DNA of 64,000 nucleotides from Paenibacillus sabinae T27 (GTDB lineage: Bacteria > Bacillota > Bacilli > Paenibacillales > Paenibacillaceae), in contig NZ_CP004078.1 of assembly GCF_000612505.1 (NCBI RefSeq), positions 3,759,252-3,823,251 of the forward strand, read 5' to 3'. Below the pieces are notes generated by a model that was not told the origin of the DNA, made no database searches, and saw only the letters and a list, made by a program, of their open reading frames with translations. How positions within the stretch are numbered: position 1 is the first letter of the stretch; each line of letters starts with the position of its first letter. Below, one piece after another: positions 55,285-63,810 of the stretch. The position numbers and the translations under genes were made by a program.

Positions 55285-56036
55285 ATATTGTATTTATCGA
55301 GCTGATCCAGGAAATTTTGCGACTTTAAGCGAAGTCCCAATTGGGTATCCATAAACGCCCGCATGATGCTCTTCAGCTCTGCCCGTGTGCTTTCCCTGAC
55401 GTCCACATTGCCCAGACGGGTGAGATCCAGGGCGGCGAACAGACGAAGCAGCTTCAAGGCTCGGGGCGAAACCTCCATTGCCGGCGGATCATTGTGCCGG
55501 CAGCTTCGGCACAAAATGCCGCCCAGCCGGGGACTGAGCCGCATTTCGTCATCCGGCTTCTCCCGACCGCAGGCAACGCAGGAATCCAGCTGCGGTCCGT
55601 AGCCGGCCGCCTGGAGTATTTTCATCTCGAATACATTGATAATAATCCCGGGCTCCTTGCCCTCTTCCAGCGCATCCAAACAGGCGGACAGCTGCCGGAA
55701 CCAGAAGCTCCCCGTCTCCTCGTCATGCAGCACCCGGTCCAGCAGCTCGCAGGCATACGAACCGTAGGCAGCTTTAATCAGATCTTCCCGAATCGGATAA
55801 TGGGAGTTGATAATCTCGCCGGAATTCAGCGTGCCAAGCCCGTTGTTATTTCTGAAAAACACATATTGCCCTACCGTAAAAGGCTGAATTAGTGCCGCAT
55901 GACGACTTTTTACTTTTTTGGCTCCCCGGACGAGAACCCCTACCTTGCCCGCGTTTTCGGTGCAAAGCGTAATGATGGCGTTCCCCTCGCCGTAGTCCAT
56001 ACTGCGGATGACGATCCCTTCCACCCTGTGTAGCAT
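55281..56036 (-). CDS. recO: DNA repair protein RecO
   Basis: RecO, with RecR and RecF, loads RecA onto SSB-coated DNA in recombinational repair. The 251-residue product has an N-terminal OB-like domain (MLHRVEGIVIRSMDYGEGNA) and a C-terminal helical domain with a zinc site: CVACGREKPDD and GILCRSCRHN supply four cysteines. I start at the ATG at 56034-56036, which matches family N termini; the frame is open six codons further. Confidence 0.94.
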   Translation of the reverse strand: MLHRVEGIVIRSMDYGEGNAIITLCTENAGKVGVLVRGAKKVKSRHAALIQPFTVGQYVFFRNNNGLGTLNSGEIINSHYPIREDLIKAAYGSYACELLDRVLHDEETGSFWFRQLSACLDALEEGKEPGIIINVFEMKILQAAGYGPQLDSCVACGREKPDDEMRLSPRLGGILCRSCRHNDPPAMEVSPRALKLLRLFAALDLTRLGNVDVRESTRAELKSIMRAFMDTQLGLRLKSQNFLDQLDKYNI

Positions 56037-56072
56037 GCCTCTTCCCCTAACCACTCGGCAAGCAACCAGTTC

Positions 56073-56216
56073 CTAGTTCGCTTCTTCGTCATAGACCTGC
56101 TCTTCTTCCGCCGCTGTATCGTCCGCCGTAACCATCGATTCCCCGGCTTCCCGGTACAGAAGATAAGCATCGACATCACCAGTCATTGCAAAATACTTCC
56201 ACGAAAAATCTCGCAT
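56073..56216 (-). CDS. yqzL: YqzL-like small protein
   Basis: This 47-codon frame lies between era and recO, where B. subtilis has yqzL. It starts ATG (56214-56216) after AAAGGGG, begins MRDFSWKYFAMTGDVDAYLL, and ends with an acidic tail (AEEEQVYDEEAN). The pattern of aromatic residues followed by TGxVDxYLL is shared with YqzL. The function is unknown. It is probably co-transcribed with recO, 36 bases downstream. Confidence 0.85.
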   Translation of the reverse strand: MRDFSWKYFAMTGDVDAYLLYREAGESMVTADDTAAEEEQVYDEEAN

Positions 56217-56320
56217 TCGTATTATCCCCTTTCGCAAAACACGATGTCATCACTAAAGGTAGGATGTGCGATGGGACGGGTTCTATCCTTGCAATTACTG
56301 GCAGCCGATTGTGATTAATA

Positions 56321-57214
56321 TCACTGGTCTTTGTGGAAGCCTAAATCGCGCAGCACGCGCTCCTGGTTGCGCCAGTCTTTTTTCACTTTTACCCAAAGCT
56401 CCAGAAACGTCTTGGACCCGAGCAGATTTTCAATATCGGTGCGAGCCCGTCTGCCGACTTCCTTCAGCATCGCGCCTTGTTTGCCGATGATAATCCCTTT
56501 TTGCGAATCCCGTTCGACAAAAATAACGGCGGAGATATGCACCACTCCGTTCGGCTCCGCGCGCATATCCTCAATGGCCACCGCAATGGAATGCGGCACT
56601 TCCTCGCGGGTCAGGTGCAGAATCTTCTCGCGGATCAGCTCGGCGATGACGAACTGCTCCGGATGGTCGGTCACCTGATCGTCCGGATAATACTGCGGAC
56701 CTTCCGGCAGGTATTTCTGGAGTTGATCCAGCAGTGTGTTTACATTGCTGCCTACCTTGGCTGAGATGGGAACGATTTCGGCAAAATCATGCAGCTTGCT
56801 GTACTCCGTAATCAGCGGCAGCAGCGCCTCGGGTTCCAGCTTGTCGATCTTGTTCATCACCAGAATAACCGGCGTCTTAACTCCCTGAAGCTGCTCGGCA
56901 ATAAAACGGTCGCCTCCGCCAAGGCCCTCGGCGGCGTCAATCAGAAACAGCACCGCTTCCACCTCGCCAAGCGTGCTCATCGCCGTCTGGTTCATGTAAT
57001 CCCCGAGCTTCGACTGGCGTTTATGGATACCCGGCGTGTCGAGGAAGACAATTTGCGAATCGTTCGTTGTGTAGACGCCGTGAATTTTGTTGCGGGTCGT
57101 CTGCGGCTTGTCCGACATGATAGCGATTTTTTGTCCGATGACCTGATTCATCAGCGTTGATTTTCCTACGTTGGGTCTGCCGATAATGGCGACAAACCCC
57201 GATTTGTATGACAT
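56321..57214 (-). CDS. era: ribosome maturation GTPase Era
   Basis: Era binds the 3' end of 16S rRNA and assists 30S assembly. The 297-residue protein has a Ras-like G domain with [20 protein letters not shown] (G1), [14 protein letters not shown] (G3) and [12 protein letters not shown] (G4). A C-terminal KH domain follows, with [20 protein letters not shown] carrying the GxxG-type loop. It is downstream of cdd and a long repeat-filled gap, and upstream of yqzL-recO. Confidence 0.97.
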   Translation of the reverse strand: MSYKSGFVAIIGRPNVGKSTLMNQVIGQKIAIMSDKPQTTRNKIHGVYTTNDSQIVFLDTPGIHKRQSKLGDYMNQTAMSTLGEVEAVLFLIDAAEGLGGGDRFIAEQLQGVKTPVILVMNKIDKLEPEALLPLITEYSKLHDFAEIVPISAKVGSNVNTLLDQLQKYLPEGPQYYPDDQVTDHPEQFVIAELIREKILHLTREEVPHSIAVAIEDMRAEPNGVVHISAVIFVERDSQKGIIIGKQGAMLKEVGRRARTDIENLLGSKTFLELWVKVKKDWRNQERVLRDLGFHKDQ

Positions 57215-57267
57215 ATGTTAGTTCTCCTTATTAAAAGATTTCGATCCAACCTTTCGATCCCCCTAAA

Positions 57268-57287
57268 TCCCCCTTAGCCAAGGGGGA
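57268..57287. repeat. short G/C-homopolymer hairpin ahead of era
   Basis: TCCCCCTT (57268-57275) pairs perfectly with AAGGGGGA (57280-57287) around AGCC. It is flanked by CCCCCTAAA and ACCCCAAGGG runs. No T-run follows on either strand, so it is reported as a palindrome rather than a terminator. Confidence 0.65.
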
Positions 57288-57464
57288 CCCCAAGGGCCCG
57301 CCCTCTGGACACCCGGAATTAGCGGGCCTGCCACGGTTGGAGCGGTGAAGGGAATGCGGCGAATGACACGCTTACATTCCCTTCGGTCACCCGCTCCGGT
57401 TAGTGCCGGGAAGAGCGGCGCGTTGAGTGTCGAGCGAGCGTGCTGAGAGGCTGTGTGCTGGGAA

Positions 57465-57838
57465 CCGCTCGTGGCGTTCGCCGCAACGCTTACGCTTGCG
57501 CGAAACACGAGCACGTTCCGGCGGCGGGCTCCTTCTACTCCGTGCGAGCAATCGCTCGCGGCTTCGCCGCAACGCTTACGCTTGCGCGAATACGAGCGCG
57601 TTCCCGCGGCGGGGTCCTTCTACTCCGTGCGAGCAGCCGCTCGCGGCTCCGCCGCAACGCTTACGCTTGCGCGAAACACTAGCGCGTTTCTGCGGAGGGG
57701 TTTCCTGCAACTACGTTCAAGCAACCGCTCGCGGCCCCGCCGCAACGCTTACGCTTGCGCGAAACACGAACGCGTTACTGCGGCGGGGTCCTTCTACTCC
57801 GTGCGAGCAATCGCTCGCGGCTCTGCCGCAACGCTAGC
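57465..57838. repeat. tandem array of about 86-bp GC-rich units between cdd and era
   Basis: The block CGCCGCAACGCTTACGCTTG recurs at 57479, 57565, 57650 and 57738, with a partial fifth copy (TGCCGCAACGCTAGC) at 57824; spacings are 86, 85, 88 and 86 bases. Each unit also holds GCGCGAA, a GCGTT-C-GCGG segment, a C-TCC-TTCTACTCCGTGCGAGCA segment and a GCGAGC/GCTCGC hairpin. The unit length is not a multiple of three, so the open plus-strand frames through it are not genes. The 627-base gap 57215-57841 contains only this array and the small palindrome at 57268. Confidence 0.9.
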
Positions 57839-57841
57839 ATT

Positions 57842-58261
57842 TTACTCGGGGGCCTGTCCCTGCTTCAGCTCGTCGGGGCCGAAAGCGCCGGGGAGCAGCT
57901 CACGGACCGTAGTCTCGCGAATGTCCCCTTTCATATTGCCCAATATGATTTTCATATCGGGTTCGCATAGTTCAACGATGACCTGACGGCAAGCGCCGCA
58001 AGGCGTAATCGGCAGTTCGGTGTCTCCTACTACGGCAAGCGCTTTAAAGGTGCCGCGTTTATGTCCCTGGGCCATGGCGCTGAACAGAGCGGTGCGCTCG
58101 GCGCAATTCGTGACGCTATAGGCAGCGTTCTCGATATTGCAGCCGTGATGAACATGTCCATCCTGGTCCAGAAGAGCGGCGCCAACGCCGAAGCGGGAAT
58201 ACGGGATATAAGCTTTAGCCCGGGCTTTGATCGCCTCTTGCAGCAGCGTGATGGAATCCAT
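57842..58261 (-). CDS. cdd: cytidine deaminase
   Basis: Cdd converts cytidine and deoxycytidine to uridine forms in pyrimidine salvage. The 139-residue product has GVGAALLDQDGHVHHGCNIE near residue 20, the zinc and catalytic motif TNCAERTALF (Cys, Glu), and ITPCGACRQVIVELC (two more zinc cysteines). The start ATG at 58259-58261 follows AGGAGG, giving the usual length of the tetrameric enzyme. The frame is open upstream through a repeat pair, but that is not coding. Confidence 0.95.
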   Translation of the reverse strand: MDSITLLQEAIKARAKAYIPYSRFGVGAALLDQDGHVHHGCNIENAAYSVTNCAERTALFSAMAQGHKRGTFKALAVVGDTELPITPCGACRQVIVELCEPDMKIILGNMKGDIRETTVRELLPGAFGPDELKQGQAPE

Positions 58262-58299
58262 AGTTGTCCTCCTAAAAGTATTGTAAGCATAGACCTCTT

Positions 58300-58389
58300 G
58301 AGTATTCTTCACGAAACTTGCTTCGGAAGAATTACTTAGTTTTGGTAGCACTAGCTTCCCCGAGTATTCTTCGCAAAACTTGCTTCGGA
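58300..58389. repeat. 28-bp direct repeat pair upstream of cdd
   Basis: GAGTATTCTTCACGAAACTT plus GCTTCGGA at 58300-58327 recurs at 58362-58389 with two differences, 62 bases apart. The segment lies between dgkA and the cdd ribosome binding site. Confidence 0.75.
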
Positions 58390-58424
58390 TTGCGGTACTA
58401 CAAAAACCAAACAAAGACAAAGAT

Positions 58425-58461
58425 GGCGGAACCGCCTAACGGCTTATCCGCCTGTTCCGCC
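58425..58461 (-). terminator. hairpin between dgkA and cdd
   Basis: GGCGGAAC (58425-58432) pairs perfectly with GTTCCGCC (58454-58461). The following minus-strand sequence ATCTTTGTCTTTG is only loosely T-rich, so termination may be partial and readthrough into cdd is possible. Confidence 0.55.
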
Positions 58462-58479
58462 TGTAAAGTTGTAGTCTGA

Positions 58480-58875
58480 TTATGACATAAATCCGGCAAT
58501 CCAGTCCATCACCGGACGGTAAAATACATAAATCCCCGAGATAACGGCAAACGCCGCTGTCAGGAACACGGCTCCCGCAGCGGTATCCTTGGCCGCCTTG
58601 GCCAAGGGATGAAGCTCCGGCGACACAAGGTCGACCACCGATTCGATCGCCGTATTGATCAGCTCGGCCGCCAGCACGAGCGTGATGGCCAGAAGAAGCA
58701 GCATCCAATCGCCCGGCGGGACGCGAAAGAGCGCGGCGAGCAGCAGCACGAGAACGGCGAATCCGGTATGCACTCTCATATTCTGTTCGCTCCGAAAGGC
58801 TTGTCTGATCCCCTGGGCCGCATACCAAAAGGACTTCCAAAAACGTTTGGGTCCTGCCGCCGTATTTTTGGGCAT
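58480..58875 (-). CDS. dgkA: diacylglycerol/undecaprenol kinase
   Basis: Gram-positive DgkA homologues mostly phosphorylate undecaprenol to refill the lipid carrier for wall synthesis. The 131-residue protein has three to four membrane segments and the family signature around AAELINTAIESVVDLVSPE and HPLAKAAKDTAAGAVFL, which supply the acidic and lysine residues of the active site. Its ATG overlaps the ybeY stop by one base (TGATG). Confidence 0.93.
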   Translation of the reverse strand: MPKNTAAGPKRFWKSFWYAAQGIRQAFRSEQNMRVHTGFAVLVLLLAALFRVPPGDWMLLLLAITLVLAAELINTAIESVVDLVSPELHPLAKAAKDTAAGAVFLTAAFAVISGIYVFYRPVMDWIAGFMS

Positions 58876-59369
58876 CAGCGGGTCAACCCTACCTGGGACA
58901 GCACCTGCTCCTGCTTGCCCATCATTTCCGCCTCGGAAGCCTCATCCTGATGATCGTATCCCAGCAAATGCAGAAACCCGTGCACGAACAAAAATCCGAG
59001 CTCCCGCTCCAGCGAATGGCCGTATTCCTCCGCCTGCTCCTTGGCGCGGGTGACGGAAATGATGATATCGCCAAGCATATCAGGAATGCCGCCCTGTTCG
59101 TCCTCGTCCACTTCATAGACGATTTCAGGCTCGTCCTCTCCGGATTCATTCAATGCGAAGGACAGTACATCGGTGGGGCGATCAATGCCCCGGTACTCCC
59201 TGTTCAGCTCATGAATCCGCTTGTTATCGACAAAAGTCAGATCCACTTCGCCGCTGTCGACTCCTTCCTGTATTCCCGCTTTTTGCAGAATGTCTTCCAG
59301 CAGCGAGATCAGTCGATCGTCGATTTCCATTTCTTCTTGCTCATTATTCCAAACCAGCTCCAGGCTCAT
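58875..59369 (-). CDS. ybeY: endoribonuclease YbeY
   Basis: YbeY is a zinc endoribonuclease for 16S rRNA 3' end maturation and ribosome quality control. The 164-residue product has NREYRGIDRPTDVLSFAL near residue 55 and the metal site HGFLHLLGYDHQDE (HxxxHxxxxxH) near 130. An acidic insertion (ESGEDEPEIVYEVDEDEQ) is typical of Bacillales members. Its start overlaps the pgpH stop as ATGA. Confidence 0.96.
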   Translation of the reverse strand: MSLELVWNNEQEEMEIDDRLISLLEDILQKAGIQEGVDSGEVDLTFVDNKRIHELNREYRGIDRPTDVLSFALNESGEDEPEIVYEVDEDEQGGIPDMLGDIIISVTRAKEQAEEYGHSLERELGFLFVHGFLHLLGYDHQDEASEAEMMGKQEQVLSQVGLTR

Positions 59370-61627
59370 GCGTTAACGGCCCCCTCCTCTTTTTTCGGCT
59401 TTTTCGCTTCCTCCGGATATTCGATACGCGAATGGAAAATCCCCATCACCGTTTCTTTCAGTGTGCGGGCGATAATGTCGAGCTCTTTGAGCGTAAGATC
59501 GCATTCGTCGAATTGATGGTCGTCCAGCCGGCTCTTGATAATCTTCTCGATCATTGTCTCCACCTGGTTAACCGTTGGGCTGCGCAAGGAGCGAACGGCT
59601 GCCTCCACACTGTCGGCTATGCCGATAACCGCGGATTCCTTGGACTGCGCCTTCGGGCCGGGATAGCGGAAATCGTCTTCAGTGAAATCGGGTTCGATGC
59701 CTTTTTCCTCCGCCTGCCGCAGCGCTTTATGGTAAAAATAATGCAGGAACGTCGTCCCGTGATGCTGCTCCGCAATATCCCTGATCGGCTTGGGCAGCTT
59801 GTATTCCTTCAGCATCTCCACCCCGTCCCGGGCATGTGCGACAATAATTGATTTGCTCAGCTTCGGTTCGATGGAATCATGCGGATTCTCCATATTGTTC
59901 TGATTCTCGATAAAATAGAACGGGCGCTTCGTCTTCCCGATATCATGATAATACGAACCGACCCGGCAGAGAAGCCCGTCCGCCCCGATTGCCTCGGCCG
60001 CCGCCTCTGATAAATTGCCGACCATAACACTGTGATGATACGTTCCCGGCGTTTCCGTCAACAGCTTGCGAAGCAGCGGATGGTTCGGGTTCGACAGCTC
60101 CACCAGCTTGAGCGCCGACAGAATGCCGAATGTCGATTCAAAAAAAGGCATAAGGCCGATAACGAGTACAACCGTCAGCAAACCGCCGGCAAAAGCGAAT
60201 CCAATCGCATACAGCGTATGAATCTGCTGCCAGTCGCCGCCACCGAGCAGATGGAGCATGAAGACGGTAAGCGAGCCGAACAGACAGACCATGATCCCGC
60301 CCTTAAGCAGCGTCGTTCGCTGTCCCGCACGGTGAGTGGCGAATACAGCCACAAAGGATACAACCAGCGCAAAGAAACCAAAGTTGAAATCAAAGATCGT
60401 ATTCTGCTGCACATTCAAAATAATGCTGGCCAAGGCCGCAAACAGAATGGAGCAGAAGTAGGCAAGCGTAATATCCAGCAGCAGCGCAACCAGCATCGCC
60501 CCGATGGCGACCGGCGCCAGAAATCCCATAAACGGCCGCGTATCCGTCTGGAGGAAAGCAGCAAGCCGTAAAGAGATAATGGTAATCAAAAAGACAATCA
60601 CCAGCATCAGCAGCTGGGAATTATTGTACTTGAAGCCGGACGAGCCGGAGGCTCCCGATTGGCGAATAAACATCAGCAGGCCGACCGACAGAATTCCGGC
60701 AAGCATCAGCAGGCCGAGCTGCGGCCAGTAGTTGACATTGCTCCGTAAAAGGCCGTTCTCGTCAAGCAGCTGATACAGCTCCGGCGTGATCCGTTGCCCC
60801 TTGGCCACGAGCACTTCGCCCTGCTCGATATATACAGGGGGAGTGTTCTCCCGTGCCTGAACCTCCGCTTCCTTCGTCGCATCCTCATCGTAAAATTTAT
60901 TGGCCGTGATTGCGGCGCGCGCCAGCTCCTGAACCACTTCCCGGGCCGTACGCTGGGAAAGCGAGCTGATGCTGACCTGCTCCGCCACCTTGGCCCGGGC
61001 GGCATTCGCGTCCGAAATCTGGTCATTCATCAGCCGGCTGACGATATCCCGGGCCACAGGCTTCATCTCGATGATGTCCTGCGAGGTCAGCCGGGGGATT
61101 TTGATGTACGTCTCTTCCGGAATGGAATAGGCCTGCTGTCTGATGACCTTTTGCATTTCATTCAGCAGATTGTCCGAGTATGCTCCGCTGCCCCGGCTCG
61201 ACAAGACAAAATTAAGAATGAAATCATTCACCCTCTGCGGAATCTCCTCCCGATAGATGGAGGTTTTGTCGCTTTGGGAAATGGTATCGTCCTGATTGAG
61301 TCGGTCGATGCGGTCGAGCAGTGAGGTGACGAGGTTCTCCGAACGGAGCGGGATGATCTGATATTTGGGCTGAACGTTCTCGGCAGCCTGTTCCTGCGCC
61401 TTCAGCGTCGCCTTTTTATCGAGAATTTGCATCGGCGCCACAATTTCCTTGGCACTGTTCGTTCCTTCCTTGATATCATACCGTTTGGGCAGCAGATCCG
61501 GAGACAGACTGAAATATACCAGAATGCCCAGCAGCAGAAATAGAGCATAGCGCGTAACGGCGCTATACTTCCATCCGCTCACATTGTATGAGAATCCGCT
61601 GAATTTCGACGGTTGTTTTGAAGCCAT
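59366..61627 (-). CDS. pgpH: c-di-AMP phosphodiesterase PgpH (7TM-HD protein, YqfF)
   Basis: PgpH degrades cyclic di-AMP through a cytoplasmic HD domain. The 753-residue protein has an N-terminal membrane segment, a large extracytoplasmic 7TMR-HDED domain (about 50-290), seven clustered spans (about 300-490) and the HD domain with HHSVMVGNLSEAAAEAIGA, SYYHDIGKTKRPFYF, VAHARDGVEMLKEYK and EQHHGTTFLHYFYHKAL. All metal-binding histidines and aspartates of the family are visible. It sits between phoH and ybeY, the conserved order. Confidence 0.95.
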   Translation of the reverse strand: MASKQPSKFSGFSYNVSGWKYSAVTRYALFLLLGILVYFSLSPDLLPKRYDIKEGTNSAKEIVAPMQILDKKATLKAQEQAAENVQPKYQIIPLRSENLVTSLLDRIDRLNQDDTISQSDKTSIYREEIPQRVNDFILNFVLSSRGSGAYSDNLLNEMQKVIRQQAYSIPEETYIKIPRLTSQDIIEMKPVARDIVSRLMNDQISDANAARAKVAEQVSISSLSQRTAREVVQELARAAITANKFYDEDATKEAEVQARENTPPVYIEQGEVLVAKGQRITPELYQLLDENGLLRSNVNYWPQLGLLMLAGILSVGLLMFIRQSGASGSSGFKYNNSQLLMLVIVFLITIISLRLAAFLQTDTRPFMGFLAPVAIGAMLVALLLDITLAYFCSILFAALASIILNVQQNTIFDFNFGFFALVVSFVAVFATHRAGQRTTLLKGGIMVCLFGSLTVFMLHLLGGGDWQQIHTLYAIGFAFAGGLLTVVLVIGLMPFFESTFGILSALKLVELSNPNHPLLRKLLTETPGTYHHSVMVGNLSEAAAEAIGADGLLCRVGSYYHDIGKTKRPFYFIENQNNMENPHDSIEPKLSKSIIVAHARDGVEMLKEYKLPKPIRDIAEQHHGTTFLHYFYHKALRQAEEKGIEPDFTEDDFRYPGPKAQSKESAVIGIADSVEAAVRSLRSPTVNQVETMIEKIIKSRLDDHQFDECDLTLKELDIIARTLKETVMGIFHSRIEYPEEAKKPKKEEGAVNA

Positions 61628-61641
61628 GGTGACAGTCCCCT

Positions 61642-62613
61642 TTATTCAAGGTTTTCGGCTGAGCGTTCATAGGCCACGATGATTTTCTGCACCAGGGAAT
61701 GCCTCACTACATCCTGTTCCGCAAAATACACGAACCCGATCTCCTCTACGGAGGACAAGATTGTATTGGCCTCGATAAGTCCCGATTTCTTGCCCCGAGG
61801 CAGATCGATTTGGGTTACGTCGCCGGTAATAACCATCTTGGAGCCGAAGCCGAGCCGGGTAAGGAACATCTTCATCTGTTCCGGCGTCGTATTCTGGGCT
61901 TCATCGAGAATAATAAACGAGTCGTCAAGCGTACGGCCGCGCATATAAGCCAAAGGCGCAATTTCGATCAGCCCGCGCTCCAGCGCCTTGGCTACCTGAT
62001 CCGGACCCATCACATCATACAGGGCGTCATACAGCGGCCGAAGATACGGGTCTACCTTCTCCTGCAGATCTCCCGGCAAAAAGCCAAGGCTTTCCCCGGC
62101 TTCCACAGCCGGACGAGTCAGAATGATGCGTTTGACCGAGCCTTCCTTCAAGGCTGCTACCGCCAGCACGACAGCCAGGTACGTTTTCCCTGTTCCTGCC
62201 GGGCCGATGCCGAATACGATATCCCGTTTCTTGATCGTTGTTACATAATGCTTCTGTCCGATCGTCTTGACCCGGATCGGTTTGCCGCGGAATGTCGTGG
62301 TGATTTCGCCCTTGAACAGATCCAGCAGCTGATCGGCGCGGAAATCCTTGGCCAGCTCTACGGCATACTGCACGTCCCGCTCACTCAGAATATAACCGTT
62401 TCGGACAAGGGAGAGCAGCGACTGAAACAACTGCGCCAGCATGTCCACTTCCCTTTCCCCGCCGTGCACCGTCAACTCGGCTTCGCGCGAGTCGATACGG
62501 GCAGGAATTTCTCTTTCGATCAGCTTTAAAAATCCGTCCTGCGGACCGAAAAGCGCCAGCGCTTCTCCCGCATTTTGCAAAGATATGCTTATGCTTGCAG
62601 TCTTGTCTGACAA
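61642..62613 (-). CDS. phoH: PhoH-like P-loop ATPase
   Basis: The 323-residue cytoplasmic ATPase has Walker A VFGIGPAGTGKTYLAVVLA near residue 135 and Walker B SFIILDEAQNTTPEQMKMFL near 230. The RILTRPAVEAGESLGFLPGD-type block and LTRLGFGSKMVITGDVTQID are also standard PhoH motifs. PhoH proteins act on RNA and are functionally tied to YbeY, which is two genes downstream. It starts six bases after yqfD ends. Confidence 0.95.
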   Translation of the reverse strand: MSDKTASISISLQNAGEALALFGPQDGFLKLIEREIPARIDSREAELTVHGGEREVDMLAQLFQSLLSLVRNGYILSERDVQYAVELAKDFRADQLLDLFKGEITTTFRGKPIRVKTIGQKHYVTTIKKRDIVFGIGPAGTGKTYLAVVLAVAALKEGSVKRIILTRPAVEAGESLGFLPGDLQEKVDPYLRPLYDALYDVMGPDQVAKALERGLIEIAPLAYMRGRTLDDSFIILDEAQNTTPEQMKMFLTRLGFGSKMVITGDVTQIDLPRGKKSGLIEANTILSSVEEIGFVYFAEQDVVRHSLVQKIIVAYERSAENLE

Positions 62614-62619
62614 ATAGCC

Positions 62620-63810
62620 TCATTCTCCTCGGTTATATACTATCGGAAGCTCTTCCGTAATTCTTTCTTCGACTTCAAAAAGCACTTTCATATAAACTTT
62701 ACCATTCTCTTTCTTCTCATGCAAAATTTTTTGGCTTTTAATGACACTGTCGCTGCCGTAACGGGCTGCAATATCGGCCGCCGCGCGGGCCAGCCCTTCC
62801 TTCTTCGCCGCTTCCGGCGTTACCGTTTCCCGGGTCTCCTTGACTTCCATTTCTTTCTCTGTCATCCAGCCAAACGGCAGCCGGGTACCCCGCCAGGTCA
62901 GCGGATCAAGCTCGGTCAGCGTGCGGGACGCCGTAAAGGACGATTTGCCGTAACCCCATAGCTGCACCGCCCAGCTGCCGAGAACGAGATAGGTACTGTC
63001 CTTGCGCTCCCCGGTATAGGCGGTATGTTTTTTTTCCAGCGGAACCTCGATATTGTACTCATGCCATACCAGTCCCTTGACTTCTCCTTTGGCAACGACC
63101 GCCTGCATGTTAGCCTCATCGCCGATGATCCCGGAAATGAGAATTTCTCCTTTTTTCACTCTCGCGTTGCGCTGAACCACGGGCCTGCCCTGTTCGGCGT
63201 AAATGTCGGTAATGACCGCATCGGTGCGGCTGATGAGATGGCGGGGACTGTTCAGCGGCTTGGCCTCGGGGAGCTTAGCTTCGACAATCTGGATTTTGAC
63301 GAACGTGCCGTTCCGCTCGATACCGATCCATGATACTCCCGGTAGCCGGGCCGCCAGGTGCTTGGAAAGCTTGTCCGGTGAATCCATGCGCCAAATCCAC
63401 TGATACGGATAAATCCCTTCCTTCCGGGCGGCATCCAGCACATCCTCCGACGCAAGGCGGTCATTCCCCTCCACACGAACGGTCCAGACCAGAGAGCTCA
63501 GCATGACGAGAACAATACCGAACAGCAGCAGGCCCGTGGCAAAAAACTTCCGTTTCCACAGCCTCGCCGCCACGAACGGCAGTCCGATCCGCCCCGTGAT
63601 ATGCATCCTGCAGCCTGTCTGCTTCAGCAGCGGCCGGAGAGCGTAAAAATCGTCCAGCAGCAGCCGGAGACTGACTCCTTTTCCGGTCGCTTTTACATTC
63701 CAGATGACAATCCCCGCTTCGGTGACGGCATTGATAAACCCTTCGGTCCGATCGCCAGTAATATGCAGCTCTACAGCCCCCCGAAGCCATGACAGTGGCG
63801 GCTCCTTCAT
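62620..63810 (-). CDS. yqfD: sporulation protein YqfD
   Basis: The 396-residue protein has a cytoplasmic N-terminal domain (about 1-85), one membrane segment (FATGLLLFGIVLVMLSSLVW) and an extracytoplasmic region with repeated beta-type elements, including GVSWIGIERNGTFVKIQIVE and GEILISGIIGDEANMQAVVA. This matches the YqfD/SpoIV family made in the mother cell during sporulation. Its role is not defined in detail. The start overlaps the yqfC stop as ATGA. Confidence 0.92.
   Translation of the reverse strand: MKEPPLSWLRGAVELHITGDRTEGFINAVTEAGIVIWNVKATGKGVSLRLLLDDFYALRPLLKQTGCRMHITGRIGLPFVAARLWKRKFFATGLLLFGIVLVMLSSLVWTVRVEGNDRLASEDVLDAARKEGIYPYQWIWRMDSPDKLSKHLAARLPGVSWIGIERNGTFVKIQIVEAKLPEAKPLNSPRHLISRTDAVITDIYAEQGRPVVQRNARVKKGEILISGIIGDEANMQAVVAKGEVKGLVWHEYNIEVPLEKKHTAYTGERKDSTYLVLGSWAVQLWGYGKSSFTASRTLTELDPLTWRGTRLPFGWMTEKEMEVKETRETVTPEAAKKEGLARAAADIAARYGSDSVIKSQKILHEKKENGKVYMKVLFEVEERITEELPIVYNRGE

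Noticed and set aside
57465..57838. Possible CRISPR array
   Set aside because: Repeats and intervening sequences are similar to one another along the whole unit, so there are no unique spacers, and no cas genes are present.
57427..57986. Plus-strand frames through the 86-bp repeat array, encoding Arg/Ala/Cys-rich peptides
   Set aside because: All three frames are open because of the repeat composition; the unit length is not a multiple of three and there is no ribosome binding site.
58262..58420. N-terminal extension of cytidine deaminase
   Set aside because: The extension is made from a direct repeat pair, and a strong AGGAGG site precedes the internal ATG that gives the normal enzyme length.
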